NCBI GenBank assembly: GCA_900549225.1
Contig: URNP01000035.1
Coordinates: 1 to 12,352, forward strand
Length of the DNA: 12,352 nucleotides
From: an uncultured Eubacteriales bacterium
GTDB lineage: Bacteria > Bacillota > Clostridia > Christensenellales > CAG-917
Direction of reading: 5' to 3'
Position 1 is the stretch's first letter, and the number at the start of each line of letters is the position of its first letter. The notes under the pieces are model-generated. The model was not told the DNA's origin. It searched no databases and was given only the letters and a program-made list of their open reading frames with translations. Below, one piece after another: positions 5,925 to 12,279 of the stretch. The translations under genes were made by a program, and so were the position numbers.

Positions 5925-6596
5925 TCAGCTATGCGCATCATTTATCGTTTTCCTACGCTTAATCCAATTCATCATAGCGGAGAAGGACAACGCAAGCACC
6001 GCAAGCATGATCGCGGCGCTCGTGATTGCAGACAAAGTCAGCATTTCCGAACTTTCGTTTTTCATATTTACCATGATAAGCGTGTTTTGCAACGTGAGAA
6101 CGGACACGAGCGCGTCTATGAAGCCGATCGTCAAAAGCAGGCGAACGAGTCTGTCCGACGATCTTTTTCTCCTCTTGAGATTAACCGACGCCATGATAAC
6201 TTTACACGTCGTATACGCTGCCGTCGCGATTGCGGGGATCAACGTCATATCGACGGGCTTTTTCTGAACGACCATCAGGGACACGGGGACGACGAGGCAA
6301 AGATTCAGAAGCAAAAGCAACACCGCCGACGCGACATAAACTTTTGTTTGCGCGCGTTTGGACTGTGCTCTTTGGTCTGCGTTCTTTCTTGCTGTGATGA
6401 TCATTGTACGAAGACCGACAAGTACCAAGTAATAGACACAGACCGAACCGTGCCACAATGAAGCGTGATAAACGCCGAGAAATCCGTTATAGAGAGCAAA
6501 GAGCGCCGTCACGAAAAGGGAACCGAGCGCGGCGGTGACGGTTTTGAAATCATAATCGGTCTTCCACCGATCAAAAAACTGCTTAACCCGACTCAT
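5925..6596 (-). CDS. Polytopic membrane protein, unknown, third gene of the TetR module
   Basis: 223 residues with about six hydrophobic segments (roughly 20-37, 47-67, 85-108, 116-135, 149-173, 186-207). Basic loops lie between them, such as ARKNADQRAQSKRAQTK and NLKRRKRSSDR, so these loops are probably cytoplasmic. No transporter or enzyme motif is recognised and no family name is given. Its ATG overlaps the stop of the TetR-type regulator gene by four bases (ATGA), which makes translational coupling and joint regulation likely. In such pairs the membrane protein is often the target the regulator controls, for example an export or stress protein, but that is inference. No convincing terminator follows; the next reading frame in this direction is the broken short gene at 5889. 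Confidence 0.8.
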   Translation of the reverse strand: MSRVKQFFDRWKTDYDFKTVTAALGSLFVTALFALYNGFLGVYHASLWHGSVCVYYLVLVGLRTMIITARKNADQRAQSKRAQTKVYVASAVLLLLLNLCLVVPVSLMVVQKKPVDMTLIPAIATAAYTTCKVIMASVNLKRRKRSSDRLVRLLLTIGFIDALVSVLTLQNTLIMVNMKNESSEMLTLSAITSAAIMLAVLALSFSAMMNWIKRRKTINDAHS

Positions 6597-7165
6597 TGTT
6601 CATCCCGTCCGTATGCCATAGTGTGCTTCATGATGAGATCGATGATCATATCTATATCGTCCCGGCAGTTATCTTCAAGCCATTTCCCGATGATCGCCAC
6701 CGTGCCCTGCGTATAGAACGCGAACACGTATTTCTTATCTTTTTCACTTACGCCAAAATGCGTCAGCGCAGGAGAGAAGATCGACTGATAAAAGCTTTCA
6801 AATGTCTTTTGAGAATCGAAAAGATGGTCTTTTTGATGGATAACCTTATATGCCCGTCGGTTCTCCTTGATAAAATTGAGATAAGGCCGCAGGTACTTTT
6901 CGCTCGTCAGTACCACTTTGCTCGGATCATCAGTCGGAACGGATGAAAGTGATGCTTTGAAACAGTCATTGATCATACCGACGGTTTCCTCCAAAAGATC
7001 GTTCATCGTCTCATAATGAAGATAGAATGTCGAGCGGTTTACTCCAGCTTTCTGACAGATTTCCTTTACCGTGATCGTGTCATATTCCTTTTGTTCCAGC
7101 AAAAGCAGGAAAGCCTCGTCCATAAGCGAGGCTGTGTATTGATATTTGCTTTCCTGCTTGTTCAT
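6593..7165 (-). CDS. TetR/AcrR-family transcriptional regulator
   Basis: 190 residues. The N-terminal helix-turn-helix of the family is clear at about 12-51. MDEAFLLLLEQKEYDTITVK is followed by EICQKAGVNRSTFYLHYETM, the last part being the recognition helix. The C-terminal 130 residues are a variable ligand/dimer domain with no recognised effector site. Such proteins bind as dimers to inverted repeats and are released by small molecules. The ATG at 7165 is chosen because AAGGAG (7171-7176) lies five bases upstream; a GTG at 7171 would overlap that site. It is the middle gene of a three-gene operon, 10 bases after the small membrane protein gene and overlapping the next gene by four bases. A near-palindrome over the operon's -10 element is the likely autoregulatory site. 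Leu CTG, Arg CGG and Ile ATC look commoner than in hydA, judged by eye. Confidence 0.93.
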   Translation of the reverse strand: MNKQESKYQYTASLMDEAFLLLLEQKEYDTITVKEICQKAGVNRSTFYLHYETMNDLLEETVGMINDCFKASLSSVPTDDPSKVVLTSEKYLRPYLNFIKENRRAYKVIHQKDHLFDSQKTFESFYQSIFSPALTHFGVSEKDKKYVFAFYTQGTVAIIGKWLEDNCRDDIDMIIDLIMKHTMAYGRDEQ

Positions 7166-7175
7166 AAACACTCCT

Positions 7176-7529
7176 TTATTCCGCCGCTATCTGATTTGCA
7201 AGGGCGATGATATCTGCAGAATACTTTTTCTTTGATTTTTCAAGAATCTTTTTGTAGATCGGGTAATTGACCGAAATGCCGACAACCCCGATCACACCGA
7301 CGACAACGCCCAGCGCCGTAAAGAGCGTGCTTCCGTCACCGATTACCTTCATTGACAGGCACATTCCGACACCGAGTAGAAGTGTCATGACGACGCCGAA
7401 CGTGTAGGCGAAGATGTTTGCAGGGAGTTTTACGCGGTTGTCGAGCTTTTTCAGTGCGACGACCTTTCTCGTCTCTTTTGGAGCGTACTCGCTCGCGATC
7501 TTTTCCGCATAGGTTTTGTCTGTGTTCAT
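7176..7529 (-). CDS. Small two-helix membrane protein, first gene of the TetR module
   Basis: 117 residues. A soluble charged lead of about 35 residues (MNTDKTYAEKIASEYAPKET) precedes two hydrophobic helices at about 38-60 and 68-90. A lysine-rich stretch KILEKSKKKYSADI and a short helical end follow. Relatives in Clostridia often carry the database label 'dihydropteridine reductase', but nothing in this sequence resembles a reductase active site, so I do not use that name. The start has a near-perfect AAAGGAGGT eight bases upstream. First gene of the operon, directly behind a promoter with an extended -10, and 10 bases ahead of the TetR-type gene, so it is probably under that regulator's control. 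Confidence 0.85.
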   Translation of the reverse strand: MNTDKTYAEKIASEYAPKETRKVVALKKLDNRVKLPANIFAYTFGVVMTLLLGVGMCLSMKVIGDGSTLFTALGVVVGVIGVVGISVNYPIYKKILEKSKKKYSADIIALANQIAAE

Positions 7530-7550
7530 TTTAGAAACCTCCTTTGTTTT

Positions 7551-7568
7551 GTGACATCATTATATCAC
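7551..7568 (-). promoter_or_regulatory. Candidate TetR operator over the -10 element
   Basis: GTGATATAATGATGTCAC is an 18-bp near-palindrome; seven of nine positions in each half are symmetric, with GTGA...TCAC ends. It contains the operon's TATAAT, so a bound dimer would block RNA polymerase. Placement and size suit autoregulation by the TetR-type protein encoded downstream. A weaker inverted pair GACAC/GTGTC (7589-7610) lies upstream. Confidence 0.5.
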
Positions 7569-7587
7569 CCGAAGAATCCGCAATGAA
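7559..7587 (-). promoter_or_regulatory. Extended -10 promoter of the TetR module
   Basis: On the minus strand TGATATAAT (7559-7567) is a perfect extended -10 (TGnTATAAT). The -35 position 17 bases upstream holds only TTCATT (7582-7587), a weak match that extended -10 promoters tolerate. The ATG at 7529 is 29 bases downstream of the -10. Confidence 0.7.
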
Positions 7588-7672
7588 CGACACGAAAAGC
7601 TGAAAGTGTCGATTTGAAAGGAATTGTTAAATCTCGATTTCTCGCCGTCTTGCGGCTCGCGTTCAGGCTCGC

Positions 7673-7699
7673 AAAAAGCAATTTGTGTACTAAAATTGC
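7673..7699 (-). terminator. Weak intrinsic terminator after hydA
   Basis: On the minus strand GCAATTT (7693-7699) pairs with AAATTGC (7678-7684) around an 8-nt loop and is followed by five T (7673-7677). The stem is short and AT-rich. Its first arm is also part of the outer arm of the large palindrome 7690-7818, so the two folds exclude each other. Confidence 0.5.
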
Positions 7700-7818
7700 G
7701 TGATTGAGATGAATAACAAGGAAACGCCCTTTTGCAAACCCGCCTAACGTACTAATCGTACGTGACGGGTGCGCAAAAGGGCGTTGACACAGTTAGTCGC
7801 TCAATCACACAATTTTAG
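7690..7818. repeat. 129-bp nested palindrome, possible miniature inverted-repeat element
   Basis: Outer arms CTAAAATTGCGTGATTGAG (7690-7708) and CTCAATCACACAATTTTAG (7800-7818) match at 18 of 19 positions. After 14 unpaired bases on each side comes a perfect 13-bp stem, AACGCCCTTTTGC (7723-7735) with GCAAAAGGGCGTT (7773-7785). Inside it are ACCCG/CGGGT (7738-7742, 7766-7770) and ACGTAC/GTACGT (7747-7752, 7758-7763) with loop TAATC. The hydA stop codon (7815-7817) lies in the outer arm. In hydA-sense RNA the single mismatch becomes a G-U pair. The arms could begin after a TA on each side, as in mariner/IS630-type miniature elements, but no wider target duplication is visible. Confidence 0.75.
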
Positions 7819-9581
7819 CTGGGGAAACGCGTGCGAGCAGCATACGACGTATGCAACAACTCGTGCGCCAAATGGCTGTTCGGTTCGCCCAAGAACTCGT
7901 CGTAAAGTTTTTTGACTTGCTCGTTGCGATGCGAGACACGGACGGGTTTGCCTTCATCTTCGAGATAAAGTGCGGAGGCACGCTTGTCACGGAAGGTGTC
8001 GAGAATGTCGTCGTCTTCGTTGGGAAGGAAGCAGGGCTTGACGAAAGGTTGTCCGCCGCCTGCGACACAACCGCCGGGGCAACCCATGATCTCGATGAAG
8101 TGATAGGGGCTCTTCCCTTCTCTGATTTGATCGAGGAGGACTTTGGCGTTCTTCATGCCCGAAGCAACGGCAACTTTGACGTCCATACCGCCGAGGTTGT
8201 AGGTGGCTTCTTTGATGCCTGCCATACCGCGAACTTCTTGAAGTTCGACGTGTTCGAGTTCTTTGCCGTCAAGCACGAAAGCCGCAGTGCGAAGCGCCGC
8301 TTCCATAACGCCGCCGCTTGCGCCGAAAATGACACCTGCGCCGGTGTATTCACCGACGATGTCGTTGTCAAATTGCTCCTCGGGAAGTTTTGCAAAGCGG
8401 ATACCTGCGCGCTTGATGAGCTTGGCAAGTTCTCTTGTCGTAAGAACGGCGTCAACGTCTTTGAGTCCGTTGACGGCAAGTTCTTTTCTGTCCTTTTCAA
8501 ACTTCTTGGCGGTGCAAGGCATTACCGATACGACAAAGAGGTCTTCGGGTTTGATGCCGTTGCGCTCTGCATAGTAAGTTTTGAGGATTGCGCCGAACAT
8601 TTCGTGGGGCGATTTGCAAGAAGAAAGATGATCGAGCAAATCTCCGTAATAATACTCCGCGTAGTTGATCCAACCCGGTGAGCAGGACGTGATCATAGGA
8701 AGCACGCCGCCCTCTTTCACACGAGAAAGAAGTTCGGTTGCCTCTTCCATAATGGTGAGGTCTGCGCCGAAGTTGGTGTCGAATACCTTTTTGAAGCCGA
8801 GTCTGCGAAGCGCCGCTACCATCTTGCCCGTCACGAGCGTGCCGATGGGCATATCGAATTCTTCACCGAGCGCGGCACGAACCGCAGGCGCTGTCTGTAC
8901 GACGACGTATTTGCCTTGTTTGAAAGCCTCGTCTACCTTGTCGATTTCGCTCACTTCCATAAGCGCACCCGTGGGACAAACGCTGACGCATTGGCCGCAT
9001 AGTATGCAAGGCGAATTTGCGAAACTTCTGTTTTGCGCGGGAGCGACGATGGTCTTGAATCCTCTTTTCTCAAAGCCGAGGACGGACATTCCGTGCGCGT
9101 TTTTGCATCTTTCGATGCATCTGCCGCAGAGGACGCACTTGGACGTATCTCTCTTGATGGACGGGGTGAGCGTATCGACCGTTACGGGCGTTTGCTCGCC
9201 TTCGTAAAGTCCTTCTCTTGCGCCCGTGAGGATTGCGACGTGCAAAAGTTCGCATTTGCCGTTTTTGTCGCACTCTTGGCAATTTCTGTTGTGGTTGGAA
9301 AGCAAAAGTTCTACGGACGATCTTCTTGCCTGCACCGCCTTGGGTGAAGAGATGGTGATTTCCATACCTTCCGCGACGGGATAAACACAAGACGCCACGA
9401 GTCCTCTCGCGCCCGTTGCCTCTACGAGGCAAACGCGGCAAGAACCTCTCGAACATTCGCCGTGATTGTATGCGCAAAGGGACGGAATTTCGTAGCCGCA
9501 AGCCTTTGCCGCTTCAAGTATCGTCATACCTTGTTCTACTTGATAAGGTACGCCTTCGATTTTAATATTGATTTTCGCCAT
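7815..9581 (-). CDS. hydA: [FeFe] hydrogenase catalytic subunit HydA (HndD-like) of a trimeric NADH/ferredoxin enzyme
   Basis: 588 residues, close to HndD. It makes or consumes H2 at the H-cluster in the cytoplasm. Cluster sites in order: plant-type [2Fe-2S] (Cys36, 48, 51, 65); His-ligated [4Fe-4S] (His97, Cys101, 104, 110); two ferredoxin [4Fe-4S] sets (Cys149, 152, 155, 159 and Cys192, 195, 198, 202). The H-domain motifs are L1 TSCSPGW (298-304), L2 MPCTAKKFE (354-362, Cys356) and L3 EIMGCPGGCVAGGGQP (497-512, Cys501, Cys505). FGASGGVMEAALR (419-431) is also conserved. L1 has Ser where the monomeric enzymes have a second Cys. The C-terminal extra [2Fe-2S] domain of Thermotoga HydA is absent. 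Its ribosome binding site GGAGAG overlaps the hydB stop. Third gene of hydC-hydB-hydA. The stop codon lies in a palindromic repeat, so the last residues may not be ancestral. Maturases HydE, F and G are not in the window. Confidence 0.97.
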   Translation of the reverse strand: MAKINIKIEGVPYQVEQGMTILEAAKACGYEIPSLCAYNHGECSRGSCRVCLVEATGARGLVASCVYPVAEGMEITISSPKAVQARRSSVELLLSNHNRNCQECDKNGKCELLHVAILTGAREGLYEGEQTPVTVDTLTPSIKRDTSKCVLCGRCIERCKNAHGMSVLGFEKRGFKTIVAPAQNRSFANSPCILCGQCVSVCPTGALMEVSEIDKVDEAFKQGKYVVVQTAPAVRAALGEEFDMPIGTLVTGKMVAALRRLGFKKVFDTNFGADLTIMEEATELLSRVKEGGVLPMITSCSPGWINYAEYYYGDLLDHLSSCKSPHEMFGAILKTYYAERNGIKPEDLFVVSVMPCTAKKFEKDRKELAVNGLKDVDAVLTTRELAKLIKRAGIRFAKLPEEQFDNDIVGEYTGAGVIFGASGGVMEAALRTAAFVLDGKELEHVELQEVRGMAGIKEATYNLGGMDVKVAVASGMKNAKVLLDQIREGKSPYHFIEIMGCPGGCVAGGGQPFVKPCFLPNEDDDILDTFRDKRASALYLEDEGKPVRVSHRNEQVKKLYDEFLGEPNSHLAHELLHTSYAARTRFPS

Positions 9582-9593
9582 AACTCTCTCTCC

Positions 9594-11477
9594 TTATTTC
9601 TTCTCGATTGCTTTGAGTCTGCAAGCGGACATACACATACCGCACTTGATACACTTGTCCGCAACGATTTCTCTTGACGGAAGTTTGTGACCGGGCGCGA
9701 CGTAGTTGGTGGTGTGAATTGCTCCGACCGGGCAGTTTCTCTCGCAAAGTCCGCAACCGACGCACTTGTCTACGATGACTGCGTAATTCATAAGGCTCTT
9801 GCAGACGTGCGCGGGACACTTCTTGTCAACGATGTGCGCGATATATTCGTCCTTGAAATGCGCAAGCGTGGAAAGAATCGGGTTGGGCGCGGTCTGTCCG
9901 AGAGCGCAGAGCGAGTCGTTTTTGATATTCGAGGCAAGGTCCATGAGTTTGTCGAGATCTTCCATGGTGGCTTTGCCTTTGGTGATTTTGGTGAGCAGTT
10001 CGAGCATTCTCTTGGTGCCGATACGGCAAGGAGAACACTTTCCGCAAGATTCGTCGCAGATAAATTCCATATAGAACTTGGCAACGTCGACCATGCAGTT
10101 GTCTTCGTCCATGACGATTGCGCCGCCCGAGCCCATCATCGAGCCTTTTGCGACGAGGTTGTCAAAGTCGATGAGCGCGTCGAGGTCGTCTGCAGTCAAG
10201 CAACCGCCCGAAGGACCGCCCGTCTGTATCGCTTTGAATTTCTTGCCGCCGGGAATGCCGCCGCCGATATCGTAGATGAGTTCGCGAAGAGTCGTGCCCA
10301 TGGGAACTTCGACGAGTCCGACGTTGTTGACCTTTCCGCCGAGTGCGAAAACTTTCGTGCCTTTGGATTTTTCAGTGCCGAAGCAAGTGAATTTTTCGTA
10401 ACCTTCTCTCATTATGTAGGGTACGCAAGCGAGAGTTTCGACGTTGTTGACGATGGTGGGTGAATCCCAAAGTCCTTTGACTGCCGGGAACGGCGGACGA
10501 GGACGAGGCATACCTCTCTTGCCTTCGATGGAGTTGAGAAGCGCGGTTTCTTCACCGCATACGAATGCGCCTGCGCCCAAACGAATATGTACTCTGAACG
10601 AGAAATTCGTGCCGAGAATGTTGTCGCCCAAAAGTCCGAGTTCTTCTGCCTGTCTGATTGCGATGCGGAGTCTGTTGACTGCGATGGGGTATTCCGCGCG
10701 AACGTAGAAATAACCGTTTTGCGCGCCGATTGCGTAACCTGCGATCATCATACCTTCGATGACTGCGAGGGGGTTTCCTTCAAGAATGGAACGGTCCATA
10801 AACGCGCCCGGATCGCCTTCGTCGCCGTTGCAAACGACGTACTTTGCGCCTTCGGGTTGCGCGTATGCGAATTGCCACTTTCTGCCCGTTGGGAATCCGC
10901 CGCCGCCGCGTCCTCTCAAACCCGACGCCAAAATCTCGTTGATGACGTCTTGTCTGTCCATATTGAGCGCTCTTTCAAGTCCTTTGAAAGCACCTGCGCC
11001 GAGAGCCTCTTCTATCTTTTCGGGATTGATGCTGCCGCAACCGTGCAATGCGATGCGAACTTGCTTTTTGTAGAACGTGATGTCGTCTTGCTTGGAGATT
11101 TTCTCTTTGGTGACGGGGTCTACGTAAAGAAGTCTGTCTACGACTTCACCGTTTTCAAGGTCTTTTTCGACGATTTCTCTCACGTCGCCGATTTTGACCA
11201 TTCTGTAAAGAGTGTCTTCGGGATAAATTTTGACGAAAGGTCCTTGCGAGCAGAAACCGAAACAACCGACTTGGTTGACGGTCACTTTGTCGTGTAAACC
11301 TTTTTCGTTGATAAGTTTGATAAATTCTTCTCTGATTTCGTCCGAATGAGATGACAAGCAACCCGTGCCGCCGCACAATACGACGTGACGTCTGCCGTCG
11401 CTTCCCGTAAATTTCGCGTCAAGGCAAGAAGAGCAATCTTGACACATTTTGTCCAAATCTGCAAAATTTCTAATCAT
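9594..11477 (-). CDS. hydB: NuoF-like FMN/NAD(H)-binding subunit HydB of the trimeric [FeFe] hydrogenase
   Basis: 627 residues, the same size class as Thermotoga HydB. It exchanges electrons with NAD(H) through FMN and is the presumed site of electron bifurcation. Domains: thioredoxin-like [2Fe-2S] (Cys35, 40, 72, 76); FMN loop GLRGRGGGGFPTGRKW (187-202); NADH site GDEGDPGAFMDR (218-229); [4Fe-4S] ESCGKCSPCR (476-485) with Cys524; two C-terminal [4Fe-4S] sets (Cys572, 575, 578, 582 and Cys609, 612, 615, 619). The extreme N-terminus has MCQDCSSC (Cys12, 15, 18), a CxxCxxC cluster before the first domain that I do not recall from Thermotoga HydB. The ATG at 11477 has AAAGGAG nine bases upstream and lies two bases after the hydC stop; the frame's upstream extension overlaps hydC and is not used. 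HydA follows 12 bases later. Confidence 0.97.
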   Translation of the reverse strand: MIRNFADLDKMCQDCSSCLDAKFTGSDGRRHVVLCGGTGCLSSHSDEIREEFIKLINEKGLHDKVTVNQVGCFGFCSQGPFVKIYPEDTLYRMVKIGDVREIVEKDLENGEVVDRLLYVDPVTKEKISKQDDITFYKKQVRIALHGCGSINPEKIEEALGAGAFKGLERALNMDRQDVINEILASGLRGRGGGGFPTGRKWQFAYAQPEGAKYVVCNGDEGDPGAFMDRSILEGNPLAVIEGMMIAGYAIGAQNGYFYVRAEYPIAVNRLRIAIRQAEELGLLGDNILGTNFSFRVHIRLGAGAFVCGEETALLNSIEGKRGMPRPRPPFPAVKGLWDSPTIVNNVETLACVPYIMREGYEKFTCFGTEKSKGTKVFALGGKVNNVGLVEVPMGTTLRELIYDIGGGIPGGKKFKAIQTGGPSGGCLTADDLDALIDFDNLVAKGSMMGSGGAIVMDEDNCMVDVAKFYMEFICDESCGKCSPCRIGTKRMLELLTKITKGKATMEDLDKLMDLASNIKNDSLCALGQTAPNPILSTLAHFKDEYIAHIVDKKCPAHVCKSLMNYAVIVDKCVGCGLCERNCPVGAIHTTNYVAPGHKLPSREIVADKCIKCGMCMSACRLKAIEKK

Positions 11478-11479
11478 AT

Positions 11480-11962
11480 TCAGTTCTCCTTTGCCATGTA
11501 TTCGTCCACGATTCCCGGAACGGCGTTGACCGATACCTTGGGATATACTTGTCCGTTGATGGATACCGCCGGAGCGATTCCGCACGCGCCGATGCAACGC
11601 AAAGCGTCGATTGTGAACAGTCCGTCTTTGGTCGTTTCACCCGGTTTGATGCCGAGGATTTCACTGAATTTGTCAATGACTTGTTGCGCGCCCTTGACGT
11701 AGCACGCAGTGCCGAGGCAACAACCGATGACGTATTTTCCCTTCGGTGTCAAAGAGAAAAACGAATAGAACGTCACTACGCCGTAAATTTCGGCAACGGA
11801 GATGCCGGTTCTCTCAGATACGATTTCTTGCACTTCGAGAGGAATATATCCGTATTCCTTTTGAATGTCGCTCAAAATCATCATAAGAGGAGTGTTTTCG
11901 CCGACGTATCTGTCGCAAATCGCATTGATTTGAGCAATCGCCGCTTCGCTTAAATGAGCCAT
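11480..11962 (-). CDS. hydC: NuoE-like [2Fe-2S] subunit HydC (HndA-like) of the trimeric [FeFe] hydrogenase
   Basis: 160 residues, the normal length. A helical N-terminal region (about 1-70, including PLMMILSDIQKEYGYIP and the family segment SVAEIYGVVTFYSFF) precedes a thioredoxin-like domain. Its [2Fe-2S] ligands are Cys82, Cys87 (CLGTACYVKGA) and Cys123, Cys127 (CIGACGIAP), with the C-x4-C and C-x3-C spacing of NuoE. It partners HydB in the diaphorase part of the complex, as NuoE does with NuoF. First gene of the operon, with AAAGGAGGG nine bases before the ATG and a candidate promoter at 12005-12033. The gene order hydC-hydB-hydA and the lack of a separate HndB gene point to the three-subunit rather than the four-subunit form. 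Confidence 0.96.
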   Translation of the reverse strand: MAHLSEAAIAQINAICDRYVGENTPLMMILSDIQKEYGYIPLEVQEIVSERTGISVAEIYGVVTFYSFFSLTPKGKYVIGCCLGTACYVKGAQQVIDKFSEILGIKPGETTKDGLFTIDALRCIGACGIAPAVSINGQVYPKVSVNAVPGIVDEYMAKEN

Positions 11963-12004
11963 AATTAAGCCCTCCTTTTGTGTTGAATAATGATAACCTT
12001 TTTG

Positions 12005-12033
12005 ATTTTAACATAAAAACCGCAACGGCGCAA
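12005..12033 (-). promoter_or_regulatory. Candidate promoter of the hydCBA operon
   Basis: On the minus strand TGTTAAAAT ends in the -10 TAAAAT (12005-12010) with an extended TGn in front. Seventeen bases upstream is TTGCGC (12028-12033), a weak -35. The hydC ATG is 42 bases downstream of the -10. Confidence 0.5.
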
Positions 12034-12056
12034 TAGATAAATTGATATAAATATGT

Positions 12057-12070
12057 TTTTATCGATAAAA
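12057..12070. promoter_or_regulatory. 14-bp perfect palindrome upstream of the hydCBA promoter
   Basis: TTTTATCGATAAAA is a perfect inverted repeat 23 bases upstream of the candidate -35 element. It is AT-rich, so chance cannot be excluded. It does not look like the Rex consensus (TTGTTAA-N4-TTAACAA). An activator or repressor site is possible. The remainder of the 317-base stretch 11963-12279 holds the promoter and the broken short gene at 12137-12267; nothing else was recognised. Confidence 0.35.
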
Positions 12071-12136
12071 TAAAACTTAAGTAGCACATTGAATGAGTGA
12101 AGATTCGTCCTCTACAAAAGGTGGGCGTCGTGGACA

Positions 12137-12267
12137 TTAAATAGATGCACCCCCTCTTTCCGGACCACGCCGGTATTTCTCCCACCACTCAAACTAACGT
12201 CAATTCTTTACAAAATTAATCGTCGTTCGCGGGGGAGACAATCGGCACTCACATAGAAAAGTATCGT
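12137..12267 (-). pseudogene. Decayed, rearranged short gene (family copy 3)
   Basis: Pieces of the short-gene family appear in order but in three different frames. First TILFYVSADCLP (12232-12267), comparable to TIYVTNAPPL of copy 2. Then ANDD, a stop, FCKELT (12198-12230), comparable to ANDVWFCREMT of copy 2. Then EWWEKYRRGPERGGASI and a TAA (12137-12190), whose last 12 residues match copy 1 except the final one. The GECVV...KANE..DC part found in copies 1 and 2 is missing, so an internal deletion or recombination is likely. At DNA level 12143-12176 matches 79-112 at 33 of 34 bases. It lies between the hydrogenase operon and the gene end at the right edge. Confidence 0.5.
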
Positions 12268-12279
12268 TCTCTTGTTATG

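Noticed and set aside
7616..7631. Second promoter, because AAAGGAATTGTYAAA resembles the rplU promoter at 3025-3039
   Set aside because: The -35-like TTAACA has no -10 at a suitable distance; the shared 15 bases (one mismatch) are probably chance in AT-rich DNA.
7851..8681. 276-codon plus-strand open frame opposite hydA
   Set aside because: Mirror of the hydA codons, with composition typical of antisense frames; all hydrogenase motifs are on the minus strand.
9687..11297. Plus-strand open frames of 236-258 codons opposite hydB
   Set aside because: Antisense shadows of a well-identified gene without start signals or recognisable domains.
11975..12000. Rex-like site in the hydC leader
   Set aside because: The GTTATCATTATTCAAC stretch has symmetric ends only (three matching positions per half), too weak to call.
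11814..12188. Minus-strand frame of 124 codons spanning the hydC start and its upstream region
   Set aside because: It overlaps hydC in another frame and runs through the promoter and the broken short gene; the only recognisable peptides there are in other frames.
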